Of a DNA stretch of 64,000 nt, positions 9,307 to 18,841 are shown in pieces. The notes beneath the pieces are model-generated. The model saw nothing but the letters and a program-made list of their open reading frames with translations, made no database searches and had not been told where the DNA came from. The DNA is taken from contig NZ_CP042382.1 of NCBI RefSeq assembly GCF_007954585.1, positions 434,001-498,000 of the forward strand, read 5' to 3'. Position 1 is the stretch's first letter. Each line of letters starts with the position of its first letter. This DNA comes from Pistricoccus aurantiacus. GTDB taxonomy: Bacteria; Pseudomonadota; Gammaproteobacteria; Pseudomonadales; Halomonadaceae. The translations under genes were made by a program, and so were the position numbers.

Positions 9307-10992
9307 ATGAAAGCTACGCTTATCTCATTGCTTGAGCAGGCGTTGACGACGCTCAAGCAACAGGACCTGTTGCCTCAGGATCTCACCCCCACCATCAAGA
9401 TCGACGCCACCAAGGACAAGACTCACGGTGATTACGCCACCAACCTTGCCCTGATGCTGGCCAAGCCCGCGGGCAAGAAGCCTCGAGAGCTGGCGGAAGC
9501 CCTGGTCGCCGCCTTGCCCGCGTCCTCAGCCGTGACGGATGTGGAAATTGCCGGCCCCGGCTTCATCAATTTCTTTGCCAGCGTCGACGCTACCGCCCGG
9601 ATAGTCGATGAAGTTCTGAGCCAGGGAGAAACCTTCGGCCGCAGCATGATCGGCCAGGGTCGCAAGGTACAGGTGGAGTTCGTCTCCGCCAACCCTACCG
9701 GCCCGCTGCACGTGGGCCACGGGCGAGGCGCCGCCATCGGCGACAGCCTGTGTCGCCTGCTGGAAGCCACCGGCTTCGACGTGACCCGGGAGTTCTACTA
9801 CAACGACGCCGGGGCGCAGATCGTCAACCTGGCGCGCTCCGTTCAGGCTCGGGCCAAGGGTCTGGCCCCGGAGGATCCGAGCTGGCCGGAAGACGGCTAC
9901 CGCGGCGGTTATATTCTCGACGTCGCCAACAGCTATCTCGCCGGTGAGCGGGTAGACGCGGACGACCGGCACGTGACCGGCAAGGGCGACCCGGAGGATC
10001 TCGAGGCGATTCGCGATTTCGCCGTGGCCTATCTGCGCCGGGAACAGGATCTCGATCTCAAGGCCTTCGGGGTGGAATTCGACGTCTACTTCCTGGAATC
10101 CTCTCTTTATACCCAGGGCAAGGTCGAGGCCACGGTGAAGCGGCTGGTCGAGGGCGGCCATACCTACGAGCAGGGCGGTGCCCTGTGGCTCAAAACCACG
10201 GATTTCGGCGACGACAAGGATCGGGTGATGCGCAAGCAGGACGGCGGCTACACCTACTTTCTTCCGGACGTCGCCTATCATCTGGACAAGTGGCAGCGCG
10301 GCTTCAAGCAGGTGATCAACGAACAGGGGGCGGATCATCACTCCACGGTGACCCGGGTGCGGGCAGGACTGCAGGCGCTGGAAGTCGGCATTCCCCAGGG
10401 CTTTCCGGACTACGTGCTGCACCAGATGGTGCTGGTCACCCGCTCCGGGGTGGAGGTCAAGCTTTCCAAGCGTGCCGGCAGCTACGTGACCCTGCGCGAC
10501 CTGATCGACGAGGTGGGCCGGGATGCCACCCGCTACTTCCTCGTCGCTCGGCGGGCGGATTCCCAGTTGACCTTCGACATCGACCTGGCCCGCTCCCAGA
10601 CCAACGATAACCCGGTCTATTACATTCAGTACGCCCACGCGCGGATCTGCAGCGTGCAGCGCAAGGCGGAGCGAGAGGGGTTGTATTTTTCCCTTGACCT
10701 GGCCCTGGATAATCTATCGCTGTTGGAAGCAGACGCGGAAAAGGCGCTGATGAATCGCCTGGCGCGCTTCCCCGAAGTAGTGGAGCACGCGGCCAGAAGC
10801 CGCGAACCCCAGCAGATCGCCCAGTATCTGCAGGATCTGGCGGCGGATTTTCATACCTGCTACAACGCGGTCAAGGTCATGGTGGAAGACGAAGCCCTGC
10901 GCAACGCCCGGCTGGCCCTGGCCTTGGCGACGCGCCAGGTACTGGCCAATGGCCTCGCGTTGCTCGGCGTCAGCGCCCCGGAGGAGATGTAA
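9307..10992 (+). CDS. argS: Arginyl-tRNA synthetase
   Basis: The 561-residue class I aminoacyl-tRNA synthetase has the ArgRS Add-1 N-terminal domain, the HIGH-like motif in [13 protein letters not shown] near residue 135, an atypical KMSKS region (VKLSKRAGS) as is usual in ArgRS, and the C-terminal DALR anticodon-binding domain. It charges tRNA-Arg in the cytoplasm. The ATG at 9307 is 126 bp after priA, and the SPOR gene follows after only three bases, suggesting co-transcription. Confidence 0.97.
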   Translation: MKATLISLLEQALTTLKQQDLLPQDLTPTIKIDATKDKTHGDYATNLALMLAKPAGKKPRELAEALVAALPASSAVTDVEIAGPGFINFFASVDATARIVDEVLSQGETFGRSMIGQGRKVQVEFVSANPTGPLHVGHGRGAAIGDSLCRLLEATGFDVTREFYYNDAGAQIVNLARSVQARAKGLAPEDPSWPEDGYRGGYILDVANSYLAGERVDADDRHVTGKGDPEDLEAIRDFAVAYLRREQDLDLKAFGVEFDVYFLESSLYTQGKVEATVKRLVEGGHTYEQGGALWLKTTDFGDDKDRVMRKQDGGYTYFLPDVAYHLDKWQRGFKQVINEQGADHHSTVTRVRAGLQALEVGIPQGFPDYVLHQMVLVTRSGVEVKLSKRAGSYVTLRDLIDEVGRDATRYFLVARRADSQLTFDIDLARSQTNDNPVYYIQYAHARICSVQRKAEREGLYFSLDLALDNLSLLEADAEKALMNRLARFPEVVEHAARSREPQQIAQYLQDLAADFHTCYNAVKVMVEDEALRNARLALALATRQVLANGLALLGVSAPEEM

Positions 10993-10995
10993 GTC

Positions 10996-11703
10996 ATGGC
11001 GGAGCGTCAGACCAAGCCTAAAAGCAAGCGTTCTGCGCCAAAGAGTGGCGCCACGACACGCAAGACTCCATCCAAGCCCCGGGCCGGCCTGCCGGGCTGG
11101 TTATGGGGCCTGGCTGGACTGGTAGCAGGATTTTTTCTTGCCCAGTACGTGCAGGAGTCCGCCCCGCCGATGCCCGCCACGGTGCTGTCCAAGCCCGATG
11201 CGGCCAATCAGGATAGAGAGCAGGCGAAGGGCGAAGACGACGCCGACTCGGCAATGCCGACCTTCGAGTTTTACACCCTGCTTCCGGAGTCGGAAGTGGT
11301 AGCGCCGCAGCAGTCGAAGGTTACCGCCCCCAAGCCACCGCCCCAGGCGCCGGCGAACGGCGACAAGCCACAAGAAGCCGCTACCATCGATCCTATCGCC
11401 GCTCAGCTGGCGCGTCAGGAAGCCGCCAAGGCAAACCGCGCGGCAAGCGCCACCAAGGCTGACGGCTACCGCTATATGCTCCAGGCCGCCTCCTTCCGCA
11501 GTACCGATGACGCGGCGCGCATGGCCAGCCGACTCAAGGACTTCGGCCTGCTGGCGCGTATCACCCAGGTCAAGGGTGGCGACGGCAACACCTGGCATCG
11601 GGTGCAGGTAGGGCCCTACACGGATACCGCGGAGCTCAATCGCGCCCAGGATCTGATGGTGGCGCAGGGGATAGAACCGCTGATGATTCGCCTGCAGCGG
11701 TAA
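10996..11703 (+). CDS. SPOR-domain cell-division protein, FtsN-like
   Basis: The 235-residue bitopic inner-membrane protein has a basic cytoplasmic tail rich in Lys, Arg and Ser (residues 1-33), a transmembrane segment at about 34-50 ([20 protein letters not shown]), a proline- and alanine-rich periplasmic linker, and a C-terminal SPOR domain (about 155-232; [15 protein letters not shown]). SPOR domains bind denuded peptidoglycan at the septum. The gene after argS in Pseudomonas and relatives is of this type. In those genomes hslVU follows; here conserved synteny ends at this stop codon. Confidence 0.88.
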   Translation: MAERQTKPKSKRSAPKSGATTRKTPSKPRAGLPGWLWGLAGLVAGFFLAQYVQESAPPMPATVLSKPDAANQDREQAKGEDDADSAMPTFEFYTLLPESEVVAPQQSKVTAPKPPPQAPANGDKPQEAATIDPIAAQLARQEAAKANRAASATKADGYRYMLQAASFRSTDDAARMASRLKDFGLLARITQVKGGDGNTWHRVQVGPYTDTAELNRAQDLMVAQGIEPLMIRLQR

Positions 11704-11812
11704 GTCGCCAGGCTGACCCATACCGTCTTGAGATCGGAATACTCTTCCAGGGAGTGATAGGATTTGTCGCGACCGTTGCCGGACTGCTTGACGCCGCCGA
11801 AAGGCATGGTCT
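11704..11812 (-). pseudogene. 3'-end remnant of a PuuC-like aldehyde dehydrogenase
   Basis: On the minus strand this encodes [18 protein letters not shown] and continues through the [15 protein letters not shown] end of PuuC. It is the same C-terminus as the intact dehydrogenase ending at 12515. The two DNA copies differ at roughly one base in seven or eight, mostly silent, so this is an old or imported paralogue rather than a fresh duplication. The stop codon is lost (TAC in place of TGA) and nothing of the rest of the gene remains. It abuts the SPOR stop codon with no spacer, marking an insertion or recombination point. Confidence 0.85.
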
Positions 11813-11828
11813 AAGTGAAGGGCTTCGA

Positions 11829-12341
11829 TTATATATACTTTGTATCGCTAACACTTTGCCCACGACGGGAAGCAAACTCCCGCGTAAGGATAGACACGCT
11901 CACGCCTTGGTAGTCCAGCGTTTCTTTATCTTTCCAGCCCAATCGATGATAGAGCGCTTGTTGATCCGGGGTGAACAAGTAAAGCCTTGTTATCCCCATG
12001 CTCTGGGCTTCGCATTCAACTTTTCTGACCAGACGTGAAGCAACACCTTGCCCGCGCCATTCGGGTAGCACGTATACCGAGGCCAGCCACGGGCTAAGTT
12101 CGCGACGTGTCTCCATGTCCGCTTCAACCAGACTCGCAGTGGCAACGGGATACCCCTTAACAAGCGCAAGAAGCACGGCTGGGATTCCGTCGAAACTACA
12201 TTCCCGAAGCAGTTCTTCTTGCCAGGCCTCTTGAGACGTTTTCGGAGACAGATTACCCCATTGCTCGTATTGCCACTTGGCAACCAACGTTAGATGCGGC
12301 GAACCCGGCAAAAGACGCCGTATTTCCAGGGTTTCAAGCAT
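11829..12341 (-). CDS. GNAT family N-acetyltransferase
   Basis: The 170-residue protein contains the GNAT acetyl-CoA-binding motif A (VYVLPEWRGQGVASRLV, about residues 89-105) and the later LYLFTPDQQALYHRLGW motif B region. It is expected to acetylate an amine on a small molecule or protein with acetyl-CoA; the substrate is not evident. The gene is less GC-rich than its neighbours and stands alone between an intact and a broken copy of the same aldehyde dehydrogenase end, so it is probably an acquired gene. In this setting an amine substrate such as a polyamine is possible but unproven. Confidence 0.85.
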   Translation of the reverse strand: MLETLEIRRLLPGSPHLTLVAKWQYEQWGNLSPKTSQEAWQEELLRECSFDGIPAVLLALVKGYPVATASLVEADMETRRELSPWLASVYVLPEWRGQGVASRLVRKVECEAQSMGITRLYLFTPDQQALYHRLGWKDKETLDYQGVSVSILTREFASRRGQSVSDTKYI

Positions 12342-12514
12342 GGCTCTATCTCTTGACGTGGCTTACATCGAACGCGGAATGACACGATGGACTGCAGTGA
12401 TAAAGACGTATGGAACATAAAGCCATGCCAATACTTCCAGAGAGTCGCCTTGCAGCCCCAATGGATTCCAACGACTGAGCAAGCCTTCAGAGGGCATAAG
12501 CCTTCCAGGAGCCA

Positions 12515-14017
12515 TCAGGTCGCAAGCGATACCCACACCGTCTTGAGATCGGAATACTCCTCTAGGGAATGGTAGGACTTGTCCCGGCCGTTGCCGGACT
12601 GCTTGACGCCGCCGAAGGGCATGGTCTGGTCGCCGCCGGCCCAGTTGTTGACGTAGACCTGGCCGGACTGCAGGCGTCGTGAGACGCGCATGATGCGGTC
12701 GATATCCTGGCTCCACAGCCCGGCGGCGAGGCCGTAGACGGTGTCGTTGGCCAGGCGGATCGCCTCTTCCTCCGTGTCGAAGCCGAATACGGCGAGCACC
12801 GGGCCGAAGATTTCCTCCCGGCCGATGGTCATGCCCTGGGTCACGCTATCGAACACCGTGGGGGGAATAAACAGGCCGCCGCTCTCGGCGTCGATCGCTT
12901 CGCCGCCCACCCGCAGCCGAGCGCCTTCTTCCACGCCCTGGCGGATATAGTCCAGCACGCGGCGGTATTGTGCCTCATCAACAATCGCGCCCATGAAGCT
13001 TTCCGGATCCAGCGGATCCCCAGGCTGCATGGTTTCGGCGGCGGCCAATACCCGTTCGATGAAATCCTCGCGAATGCTGTTTTCCACCAGCAGCCGGGAG
13101 CCGGCGATACACACCTCACCCTGGTTACGAAAGATCGCCGCGGCGGCGTTCCGGGCCACCGCATCCAGATTCTTGCAGTCGGCGAAGACGATGTTCGGGC
13201 TCTTGCCGCCGCATTCCAGATAGACCTTCTTCAGGTTCGACTGACCGGCGTATTGCATCAGCTGCTTGCCCACCTGGGTCGAGCCGGTGAAGGACAGGCA
13301 GTCCACGTCCATGGAAAGCGCCAGGGCCTTGCCCACAGTGTGGCCGAAGCCGGGCAACACCTGGAAGACACCGGAAGGCAAGCCGGCCTCCTTGACCAGG
13401 CTCGCCAGGCGCAGGGCGGAAAGCGGCGATTTCTCCGAGGGCTTGAGGATCACGCTGTTGCCAGCGGCGAGGGCCGGGGCAATCTTCCAGGCGGTCATCA
13501 TCAGCGGGAAGTTCCAGGGCACGATGGAGGCCACCACGCCGATAGGCTCTCGCAGCACCAGACCCAAGGCATCCTCGCCGGTAGGCGCCACCTCGCCGTA
13601 GAGCTTGTCGATGGTTTCCGCATGATGACGCAGACAGCCGATGGCGCCGGCCATGTCCCCAAGAGAGCTCGAGACCGGCTTGCCCATGTCCAGGGTATCC
13701 AGCAGCGCCAGCTCATGCTTGTTGGCTTCCATCAAATCCGCCAGGCACAGCAGGGTTCGCTTGCGCTCGATGGGGGCGAGCCGGGACCATTCGCCGCCTT
13801 CGAAGGCACGCCGGGCGTGATTCACGGCGAGTTCCGCGTCCGCCTGATCGCAGCTGGCGATATTCGCGAGCCGCACGCCGGTGGCGGGATTGATGGTCTC
13901 GAAGGTCTCGCCGCTCTGCGAGGCCACGAAGTCATCGTTGATATAGGCGCGAGTCTCGAAGGCTTGGGACTGCGCCAGCGTTTGCCAATCCGCACGGGTC
14001 TGTGGCTGGGCATTCAT
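12515..14017 (-). CDS. puuC: gamma-Glutamyl-gamma-aminobutyraldehyde dehydrogenase / aminobutyraldehyde dehydrogenase
   Basis: This 500-residue NAD(P)+-dependent aldehyde dehydrogenase has the cofactor fold ([17 protein letters not shown]), general base Glu in LECGGKSP near residue 270 and nucleophile Cys in [11 protein letters not shown] near 305. The overall sequence, including [18 protein letters not shown], is closest to the PuuC/KauB group, which oxidises the aldehydes formed from putrescine. It overlaps the upstream aminotransferase by four bases (ATGA), so the pair should convert putrescine to 4-aminobutyraldehyde and then GABA. The exact aldehyde range (free or gamma-glutamylated) cannot be told from sequence. 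Confidence 0.88.
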   Translation of the reverse strand: MNAQPQTRADWQTLAQSQAFETRAYINDDFVASQSGETFETINPATGVRLANIASCDQADAELAVNHARRAFEGGEWSRLAPIERKRTLLCLADLMEANKHELALLDTLDMGKPVSSSLGDMAGAIGCLRHHAETIDKLYGEVAPTGEDALGLVLREPIGVVASIVPWNFPLMMTAWKIAPALAAGNSVILKPSEKSPLSALRLASLVKEAGLPSGVFQVLPGFGHTVGKALALSMDVDCLSFTGSTQVGKQLMQYAGQSNLKKVYLECGGKSPNIVFADCKNLDAVARNAAAAIFRNQGEVCIAGSRLLVENSIREDFIERVLAAAETMQPGDPLDPESFMGAIVDEAQYRRVLDYIRQGVEEGARLRVGGEAIDAESGGLFIPPTVFDSVTQGMTIGREEIFGPVLAVFGFDTEEEAIRLANDTVYGLAAGLWSQDIDRIMRVSRRLQSGQVYVNNWAGGDQTMPFGGVKQSGNGRDKSYHSLEEYSDLKTVWVSLAT

Positions 14018-15399
14018 AGGGCGAGCTCCTTCTGCTGAGCGTGGGCCAGTCGGGCGGCGGTTTCATCCAGGGCGCGACGCGCCAGGTCCACCAGTTCGTC
14101 GATCTGCTCACGAGTGATCACCAGCGGCGGAGAAAGCACCATGATGTCTCCCACGGAGCGCATCACCAGGCCGCTGTCGAAGCAGATATCCCGGCAGACG
14201 TTGCCCGCGCTCAGGGACTTGTCGAAACGTGCATTGGTGGTCTTGTCCGCTACCAGTTCCAGGGCGCCCATCAGGCCGACGCTGCGCGCTTCGCCGACGA
14301 TGGGATGCTCGGCCAGCTCCGCCCAGCGCTTGGCCAGGTAGGGCGCCAGATTGTCGCGAACATTGTCGACCACGCCTTCTTCCTCGAGCAGTTCGAGATT
14401 TCTCAGTGCCACCGCGGCACAGGTGGGGTGCCCGGAATAGGTGAAGCCGTGGAAGAATTCACCGCCTTCCTCGATCAGGGTTTCCGCCACCAGGTCACCG
14501 ACCAGCACGCCGCCGATAGGCAGGTAGCCGGAAGACAGTCCCTTGGCGATGGGCATCAGGTCCGGCGTCAGGCCGTAGTATGTGCTGCCGAACCATTCGC
14601 CGAGCCGCCCGAAACCGCAGATCACCTCGTCGGCGATCAACAGAATGTCGTACCTGGCAAGCACTTCCTTGACCGCCGGCCAGTAGCTGTCCGGCGGTAT
14701 GATCGCACCACCGGCACCCTGCACCGGCTCGGCGATAAAGGCGGCGACGTTGTCTTCGCCGAGCTCCAGAATCCGATCCTCGATGGCTTGAGCGCATTCG
14801 CGGCCGAATTCCTCCGGCGACGTGTGCTGGCCTTCACCGAACCAATAGGGCTGACGCACATGGGTGATGCCCGGCACGCAGGGGCCGCCCTGTTCGTGCA
14901 TCAGCGCCATGCCGCCGAGACTCATGCCCGCCACGGTGGAGCCGTGATAGCCGTTCTCACGGCCGATGATCCACTTCTTTTCCGGCTTGCCCTTGAGCGC
15001 CCAATAGCGGCGCACCATGCGCAGCACCGTGTCGTTGGCTTCGGAGCCGGAGCCGGTGAAGAACACCCGGTTCATGTTCCCCGGTGCCAGCTGGCAGAGT
15101 TTTTCCGCAAGCTTCACCACCGGCGCGTGGGTGGTCTTGAAGAAACTGTTATAGAAAGGCAGTTCACGCAGCTGGTGAGTGGCGGCCTCTACCAGCTCCT
15201 CGCGGCCATAGCCGATATTGACGCACCAGAGCCCGGCCATGCCATCAAGAATGCGCTTGCCATCCGCATCGAAGATGTAAACGCCTTCCGCATGAGTGAT
15301 GATGCGACTGCCTTCTTCACCGAGTGCCTTGAAATCGGTGAAGGGGTGCAGGTAATGGTCGCGATCCAGACGCTTGAGTTCAGCAGGTGAATGGCGCAT
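14014..15399 (-). CDS. spuC: Putrescine--pyruvate aminotransferase-like class III aminotransferase
   Basis: The 461-residue PLP enzyme of fold type I has GSGSEANDT (phosphate loop), AEPVQGAGG, the Asp of [13 protein letters not shown] and the Schiff-base Lys in [13 protein letters not shown] near residue 285. It resembles SpuC and YgjG-like amine:pyruvate transaminases, which convert putrescine to 4-aminobutyraldehyde. The ATG at 15399 follows AAGAGGA at 7 bp; a further upstream frame extension has no family similarity. The gene is first of a two-gene unit with puuC and divergent from an NhaC-family antiporter. Related omega-transaminases share these motifs, so the substrate is inferred from the neighbourhood. 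Confidence 0.87.
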   Translation of the reverse strand: MRHSPAELKRLDRDHYLHPFTDFKALGEEGSRIITHAEGVYIFDADGKRILDGMAGLWCVNIGYGREELVEAATHQLRELPFYNSFFKTTHAPVVKLAEKLCQLAPGNMNRVFFTGSGSEANDTVLRMVRRYWALKGKPEKKWIIGRENGYHGSTVAGMSLGGMALMHEQGGPCVPGITHVRQPYWFGEGQHTSPEEFGRECAQAIEDRILELGEDNVAAFIAEPVQGAGGAIIPPDSYWPAVKEVLARYDILLIADEVICGFGRLGEWFGSTYYGLTPDLMPIAKGLSSGYLPIGGVLVGDLVAETLIEEGGEFFHGFTYSGHPTCAAVALRNLELLEEEGVVDNVRDNLAPYLAKRWAELAEHPIVGEARSVGLMGALELVADKTTNARFDKSLSAGNVCRDICFDSGLVMRSVGDIMVLSPPLVITREQIDELVDLARRALDETAARLAHAQQKELAL

Positions 15400-15699
15400 A
15401 CCGAAATCCTCTTGAAGCAAAATAGATATTTTGTGTTGTGATTTACTCAACATATCTCTCAGGGAATCACTTGCCAAGCTCTTTTGCAATCGCTTATGGC
15501 TTTCTAGCCATAAAGCCTTGATAAGTATAACTTCACCACATACAGAAACTAACGTCGTAGACGAATTATTGTTGTTTCTTAATTGACATACCGATCAACC
15601 TTGGTCATTTTTCAACAACGACCATGCCAACAATCTTTACTGAGCGATTTCTGTCCCAGCGAACTCTACGCCAACAATAATCCACGGAGCACTCCCAAC
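15400..15699. promoter_or_regulatory. Divergent promoter region between spuC and NhaC-family antiporter, with a 7-6-7 inverted repeat
   Basis: This 300-bp gap has no gene. It holds a TATACT -10-like box for the minus strand (15529-15524) and, just inside the expected transcript start, a perfect inverted repeat TTATGGC-6 bp-GCCATAA (15494-15513), a position suited to repression of spuC. A TTGACA lies at 15583-15588 on the plus strand towards the antiporter, but the -10 after it is poor. The assignment is by eye. Confidence 0.5.
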
Positions 15700-17673
15700 A
15701 TGAAAAGTCGAAAGGACATGCCAAGCCGAAAAGGCAGACGCTGGCGAAAACCGCAATGCCTGATGATGCTGTTATCTCTCTGCTTGCTTTGGGCACTCGG
15801 AGGCTTGGCGCAGGCCGCGTCCGAGCCGGAACTGATCACTCCCGACGTTATCCTGCAGGGGGTGCCCTTCGAACTTTCCGTCGGCGGCCTTGACGAGAAG
15901 CCGGACCTTCGCCTCAACGATCAGCCCGTCATTCTCGCGCCCGGCGAAGCGGGCCAATGGAACGCCGAGAGCCTGGAACTGACTCAGTCAAGCAACCGAT
16001 TGGTGCTGCTCGATGCCAGCGGCCAACCGCTGCTCAGCGAGGAACTGACGGCGATTCCCGCCTGGCTATCACTGATTCCGGCCATCGTGGCGATCGTGCT
16101 GGCGCTGGTGTTTCGCCAGGTGATCCTGTCGCTGTTCATCGGCATCCTGCTGGGAGGCTGGATCCTGCATGGCATGGACATCCGAGGCCTGGTCGGCGCC
16201 TTCGGCGACTCCGTCAACGTGCACGTGCTGGAGGCCGCCAGCGACAGCGAACACATGTCCATCGTACTGTTCTGCCTGCTGATCGGCGGCATGGTAGGCA
16301 TCATCTCCCGCAACGGCGGCACCCAGGGCATCGCCCAGCGCATCTCCCGGGTGATTCGCGGCCGCCGTCAGGCCCAGACTTCCACCTTCCTGCTGGGGCT
16401 GGCGATCTTCTTCGACGATTACGCCAACGCCCTGATCGTCGGCAACACCATGCGCGCCATCACCGATAAGATGGCGGTCTCTCGCGCCAAGCTCGCCTAT
16501 ATCATCGACAGCACCGCGGCGCCGGTATCGGCGATCATGCTGATCAGCACCTGGATCGGCTTTCAGGTGGGGCTGATCAGCGAAGCGATGAGCAATATCG
16601 CGGACTGGAACGAATCCGCCTATTCGGTGTTCGTCAGCGCCATTCCCTACAATGCCTATCCGCTGCTGACCCTGGCCTTCGTCTTCATGACCACTTGGCT
16701 GGGCCGGGATTTCGGCCCCATGCTCAGGGCGGAGCGCCAGGCGATCGACGGCGGCGGCCGGCGTACCAGCTTGAGCAGTCGCGAGGCCATCGTCGAGGAA
16801 GCGGAGATCGTTACCAAGCCGAACGTGCCCATTCGCGCCTTTAACGCCATCGTGCCGATGCTGGTACTGGCGGGCATTACCCTGGGCGGCATCTATGCCA
16901 CCGGGGTGGCGGCACTGGGGCCGGGGGAGCACGATCTGAAGGACATCTTCGGCGAGGGCGACTCCTTCAGCTCGATGATGTGGGGATCCCTGACCGGCTG
17001 CATTGTTGCCCTGCTGATGACCCAGGCTCAACGGCTGATGAGCATGACCGAGACCGCTCACTACTGGTTCGAGGGGGTCAAGTCCATGCTCCTGCCGATC
17101 ACCATCCTGATGATGGCCTGGGCCCTGGCCAACGTGAACGACGCCCTTCAGACCAGCGACTTTCTGGTGGCGGCGCTGGGGGAAAGCCTGAACCCGGCCT
17201 GGCTGCCGGCGGTGATCTTCATATTGGCGGGCTTCACCGCCTTCGCCACCGGTTCATCCTGGGGAGTGATGGGCATCATGATGCCGCTGGTGGTGCCGCT
17301 GGCCTGGGCGGTGCTGGAGCAGAACGGCATGGCCGGCACCGCGGAAGGCATGCCGATTCTCTATGCCTCCGTGGCATCGGTACTGGCTGGTGCGGTGTGG
17401 GGCGATCACTGCTCGCCCCTGGCGGATACCACCCTGCTTTCCGCCATGGCCAGCGGCTGCAACCTGGTCGAGCACGTGCGCACTCAGCTACCCTATGCGC
17501 TGTTGGTAGGGGCCGTCGCGTTGGTTTTCGGCAATATCGCGGTAGGCTACGGCATCAGCTGGTGGATCGGACTGCCGATCGGAGCCCTGCTGTTGCTGGG
17601 GGTTCTGATGCTGGTGGGTCGGCGTCCGGAACCCCATACGGAGGTAGCGACGAAGAAGGCCATCGCGGAATAA
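15700..17673 (+). CDS. NhaC-family Na+/H+ antiporter-like transporter with N-terminal extracytoplasmic domain
   Basis: The 657-residue polytopic membrane protein has a signal peptide or first helix at about residues 18-38 (basic leader, then LMMLLSLCLLWALGG), about 75 hydrophilic residues predicted outside the membrane, and then 11-12 hydrophobic segments. The NhaC core motifs are present: FFDDYANALIVG, IDSTAAPVSAI, TGSSWGVMGI and GDHCSPLADTTLLS. The ATG at 15700 follows GGAG by 10 bp and starts a classic basic n-region; upstream codons lack any family character. Known members exchange Na+ for H+ or for organic anions. Placement between spuC-puuC and acetylpolyamine amidohydrolase hints at an amine-related substrate, which is inference. 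Confidence 0.85.
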   Translation: MKSRKDMPSRKGRRWRKPQCLMMLLSLCLLWALGGLAQAASEPELITPDVILQGVPFELSVGGLDEKPDLRLNDQPVILAPGEAGQWNAESLELTQSSNRLVLLDASGQPLLSEELTAIPAWLSLIPAIVAIVLALVFRQVILSLFIGILLGGWILHGMDIRGLVGAFGDSVNVHVLEAASDSEHMSIVLFCLLIGGMVGIISRNGGTQGIAQRISRVIRGRRQAQTSTFLLGLAIFFDDYANALIVGNTMRAITDKMAVSRAKLAYIIDSTAAPVSAIMLISTWIGFQVGLISEAMSNIADWNESAYSVFVSAIPYNAYPLLTLAFVFMTTWLGRDFGPMLRAERQAIDGGGRRTSLSSREAIVEEAEIVTKPNVPIRAFNAIVPMLVLAGITLGGIYATGVAALGPGEHDLKDIFGEGDSFSSMMWGSLTGCIVALLMTQAQRLMSMTETAHYWFEGVKSMLLPITILMMAWALANVNDALQTSDFLVAALGESLNPAWLPAVIFILAGFTAFATGSSWGVMGIMMPLVVPLAWAVLEQNGMAGTAEGMPILYASVASVLAGAVWGDHCSPLADTTLLSAMASGCNLVEHVRTQLPYALLVGAVALVFGNIAVGYGISWWIGLPIGALLLLGVLMLVGRRPEPHTEVATKKAIAE

Positions 17674-17677
17674 TCCT

Positions 17678-17705
17678 GGCCCGGCGTTCGAGCGCCGGGC
17701 CTTTT
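17678..17705 (+). terminator. Rho-independent terminator after NhaC-family antiporter
   Basis: A strong 9-bp GC stem (GGCCCGGCG paired with CGCCGGGCC) around a TTCGAG loop is followed by TTTT. It starts 4 bp after the antiporter stop codon and separates it from aphA. Confidence 0.85.
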
Positions 17706-17766
17706 GATGAGCACAATAGAATACGACAGGTATTCGAGACAGGCCGAGACAGGGATAATTCGAACG

Positions 17767-18798
17767 ATGCTGACATTTCACTCGGAAGACACCAAGCAGC
17801 GCCGCCCCAGGATCGAGCTTGATGGCGGCAGGTTTGTCACACCCCACGAGTGCCCGGAACGGGTCGACATGGTCATCGATCGCGTTCGCAAAATCGGTCT
17901 GGGCGAGATTCGTGCCCCCAGGGCTTACGGCCTCGAACCGATACTGGCGGTTCACGATCACGGCTATGTGGCGTTTCTCGAACACGCCTGGGACGAATGG
18001 GGGGCGGCGGGTCTCGAGGGCGAACCAATTCCCTCGATCTGGCCCGCTCGGCGTCTGCGTGGCGACAGAATTCCGAACAGTATCGAAGGCCGAATCGGCT
18101 ATTACGCCCTGGCGGCGGAAACCACCCTGTGCGCCCGCACCTTCGCCGCGGCCCAGGTCAGCAAGGACATCGCTCTCTCGGCGCTGGATCACGTAGTCCA
18201 GACCGGCGAGCCGGCCTTCGGCCTTTGCCGCCCGCCGGGGCATCATGCGGCAATCGATCAATACGGCGGCTACTGCTTCTTCAACAACGCCGCCATCGCC
18301 GCCCAGCGCGCCTTGCAGGGCGGCATGGGCAAGGTGGCAATCCTGGATATCGACTTCCATCACGGCAACGGCACCCAGGATATTTTCTACGCGCGAGATG
18401 ACGTGCTGTTTCTTTCGCTGCACGGCGACCCGCGTCAGGAATTTCCCTACTTCCTTGGCTTTGCCGATGAGACTGGCCGTGGCAAGGGCGAGGGTTTCAA
18501 CGTCAACTATCCGCTACTCGGCGGTACCGACTACGCCGTCTGGGCCAACGCCCTCGAGGACGCCCTTCGGCGCGTGCGGGCCTACCGACCGGAACTGCTG
18601 ATCGTCTCGCTGGGTGTCGACACCTTCGAGCTCGACCCGATCAGCTCCTTCAAGCTGAAGAGCGACGACTACCTCGACTGCGGCCGCCGCCTCAAGGCGC
18701 TGGGCATTCCCACCACTTTTCTGCTGGAAGGCGGCTACGCGGTGGAGGAAATCGGTATCAACGTGGTGAATGTGCTCACCGGCTTCGAGGGCAGCTAA
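17767..18798 (+). CDS. aphA: Acetylpolyamine amidohydrolase (histone deacetylase family)
   Basis: The 343-residue zinc hydrolase matches the Mycoplana ramosa enzyme closely in motif order: early FHSEDTKQRR, IEGRIGYY, CRPPGHHAAID with the catalytic His pair, LDIDFHHGNGTQDIFY with two zinc ligands, LHGDPRQEFP, and LGVDTFELDP with the third zinc ligand. The length also matches bacterial acetylpolyamine deacetylases rather than acetoin-type HDACs. It removes acetyl groups from acetylputrescine, acetylspermidine or acetylcadaverine in the cytoplasm, feeding free amines to the surrounding pathways. The start at 17767 (MLTFHSED) fits the family; an upstream ATG at 17704 lies inside the terminator. 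Confidence 0.92.
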   Translation: MLTFHSEDTKQRRPRIELDGGRFVTPHECPERVDMVIDRVRKIGLGEIRAPRAYGLEPILAVHDHGYVAFLEHAWDEWGAAGLEGEPIPSIWPARRLRGDRIPNSIEGRIGYYALAAETTLCARTFAAAQVSKDIALSALDHVVQTGEPAFGLCRPPGHHAAIDQYGGYCFFNNAAIAAQRALQGGMGKVAILDIDFHHGNGTQDIFYARDDVLFLSLHGDPRQEFPYFLGFADETGRGKGEGFNVNYPLLGGTDYAVWANALEDALRRVRAYRPELLIVSLGVDTFELDPISSFKLKSDDYLDCGRRLKALGIPTTFLLEGGYAVEEIGINVVNVLTGFEGS

Positions 18799-18841
18799 GA
18801 AGCAGCGTACAGTGATAATGAGGAAGACTTGGCGCCAGGCC

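Noticed and set aside
11704-12629. Composite transposon or integron flanked by the aldehyde dehydrogenase copies
   Set aside because: No transposase, integrase, terminal inverted repeats or target-site duplication are visible; the copies are partial and diverged.
12363-12716. Minus-strand 117-codon frame between GNAT and puuC
   Set aside because: It starts within puuC in the wrong phase and shows no domain; the 12342-12514 gap looks non-coding.
14041-15390. Long plus-strand open frame (449 codons) opposite spuC
   Set aside because: It is the antisense shadow of a high-GC gene with clear aminotransferase motifs; the translation is rich in His, Gln and Gly without any domain.
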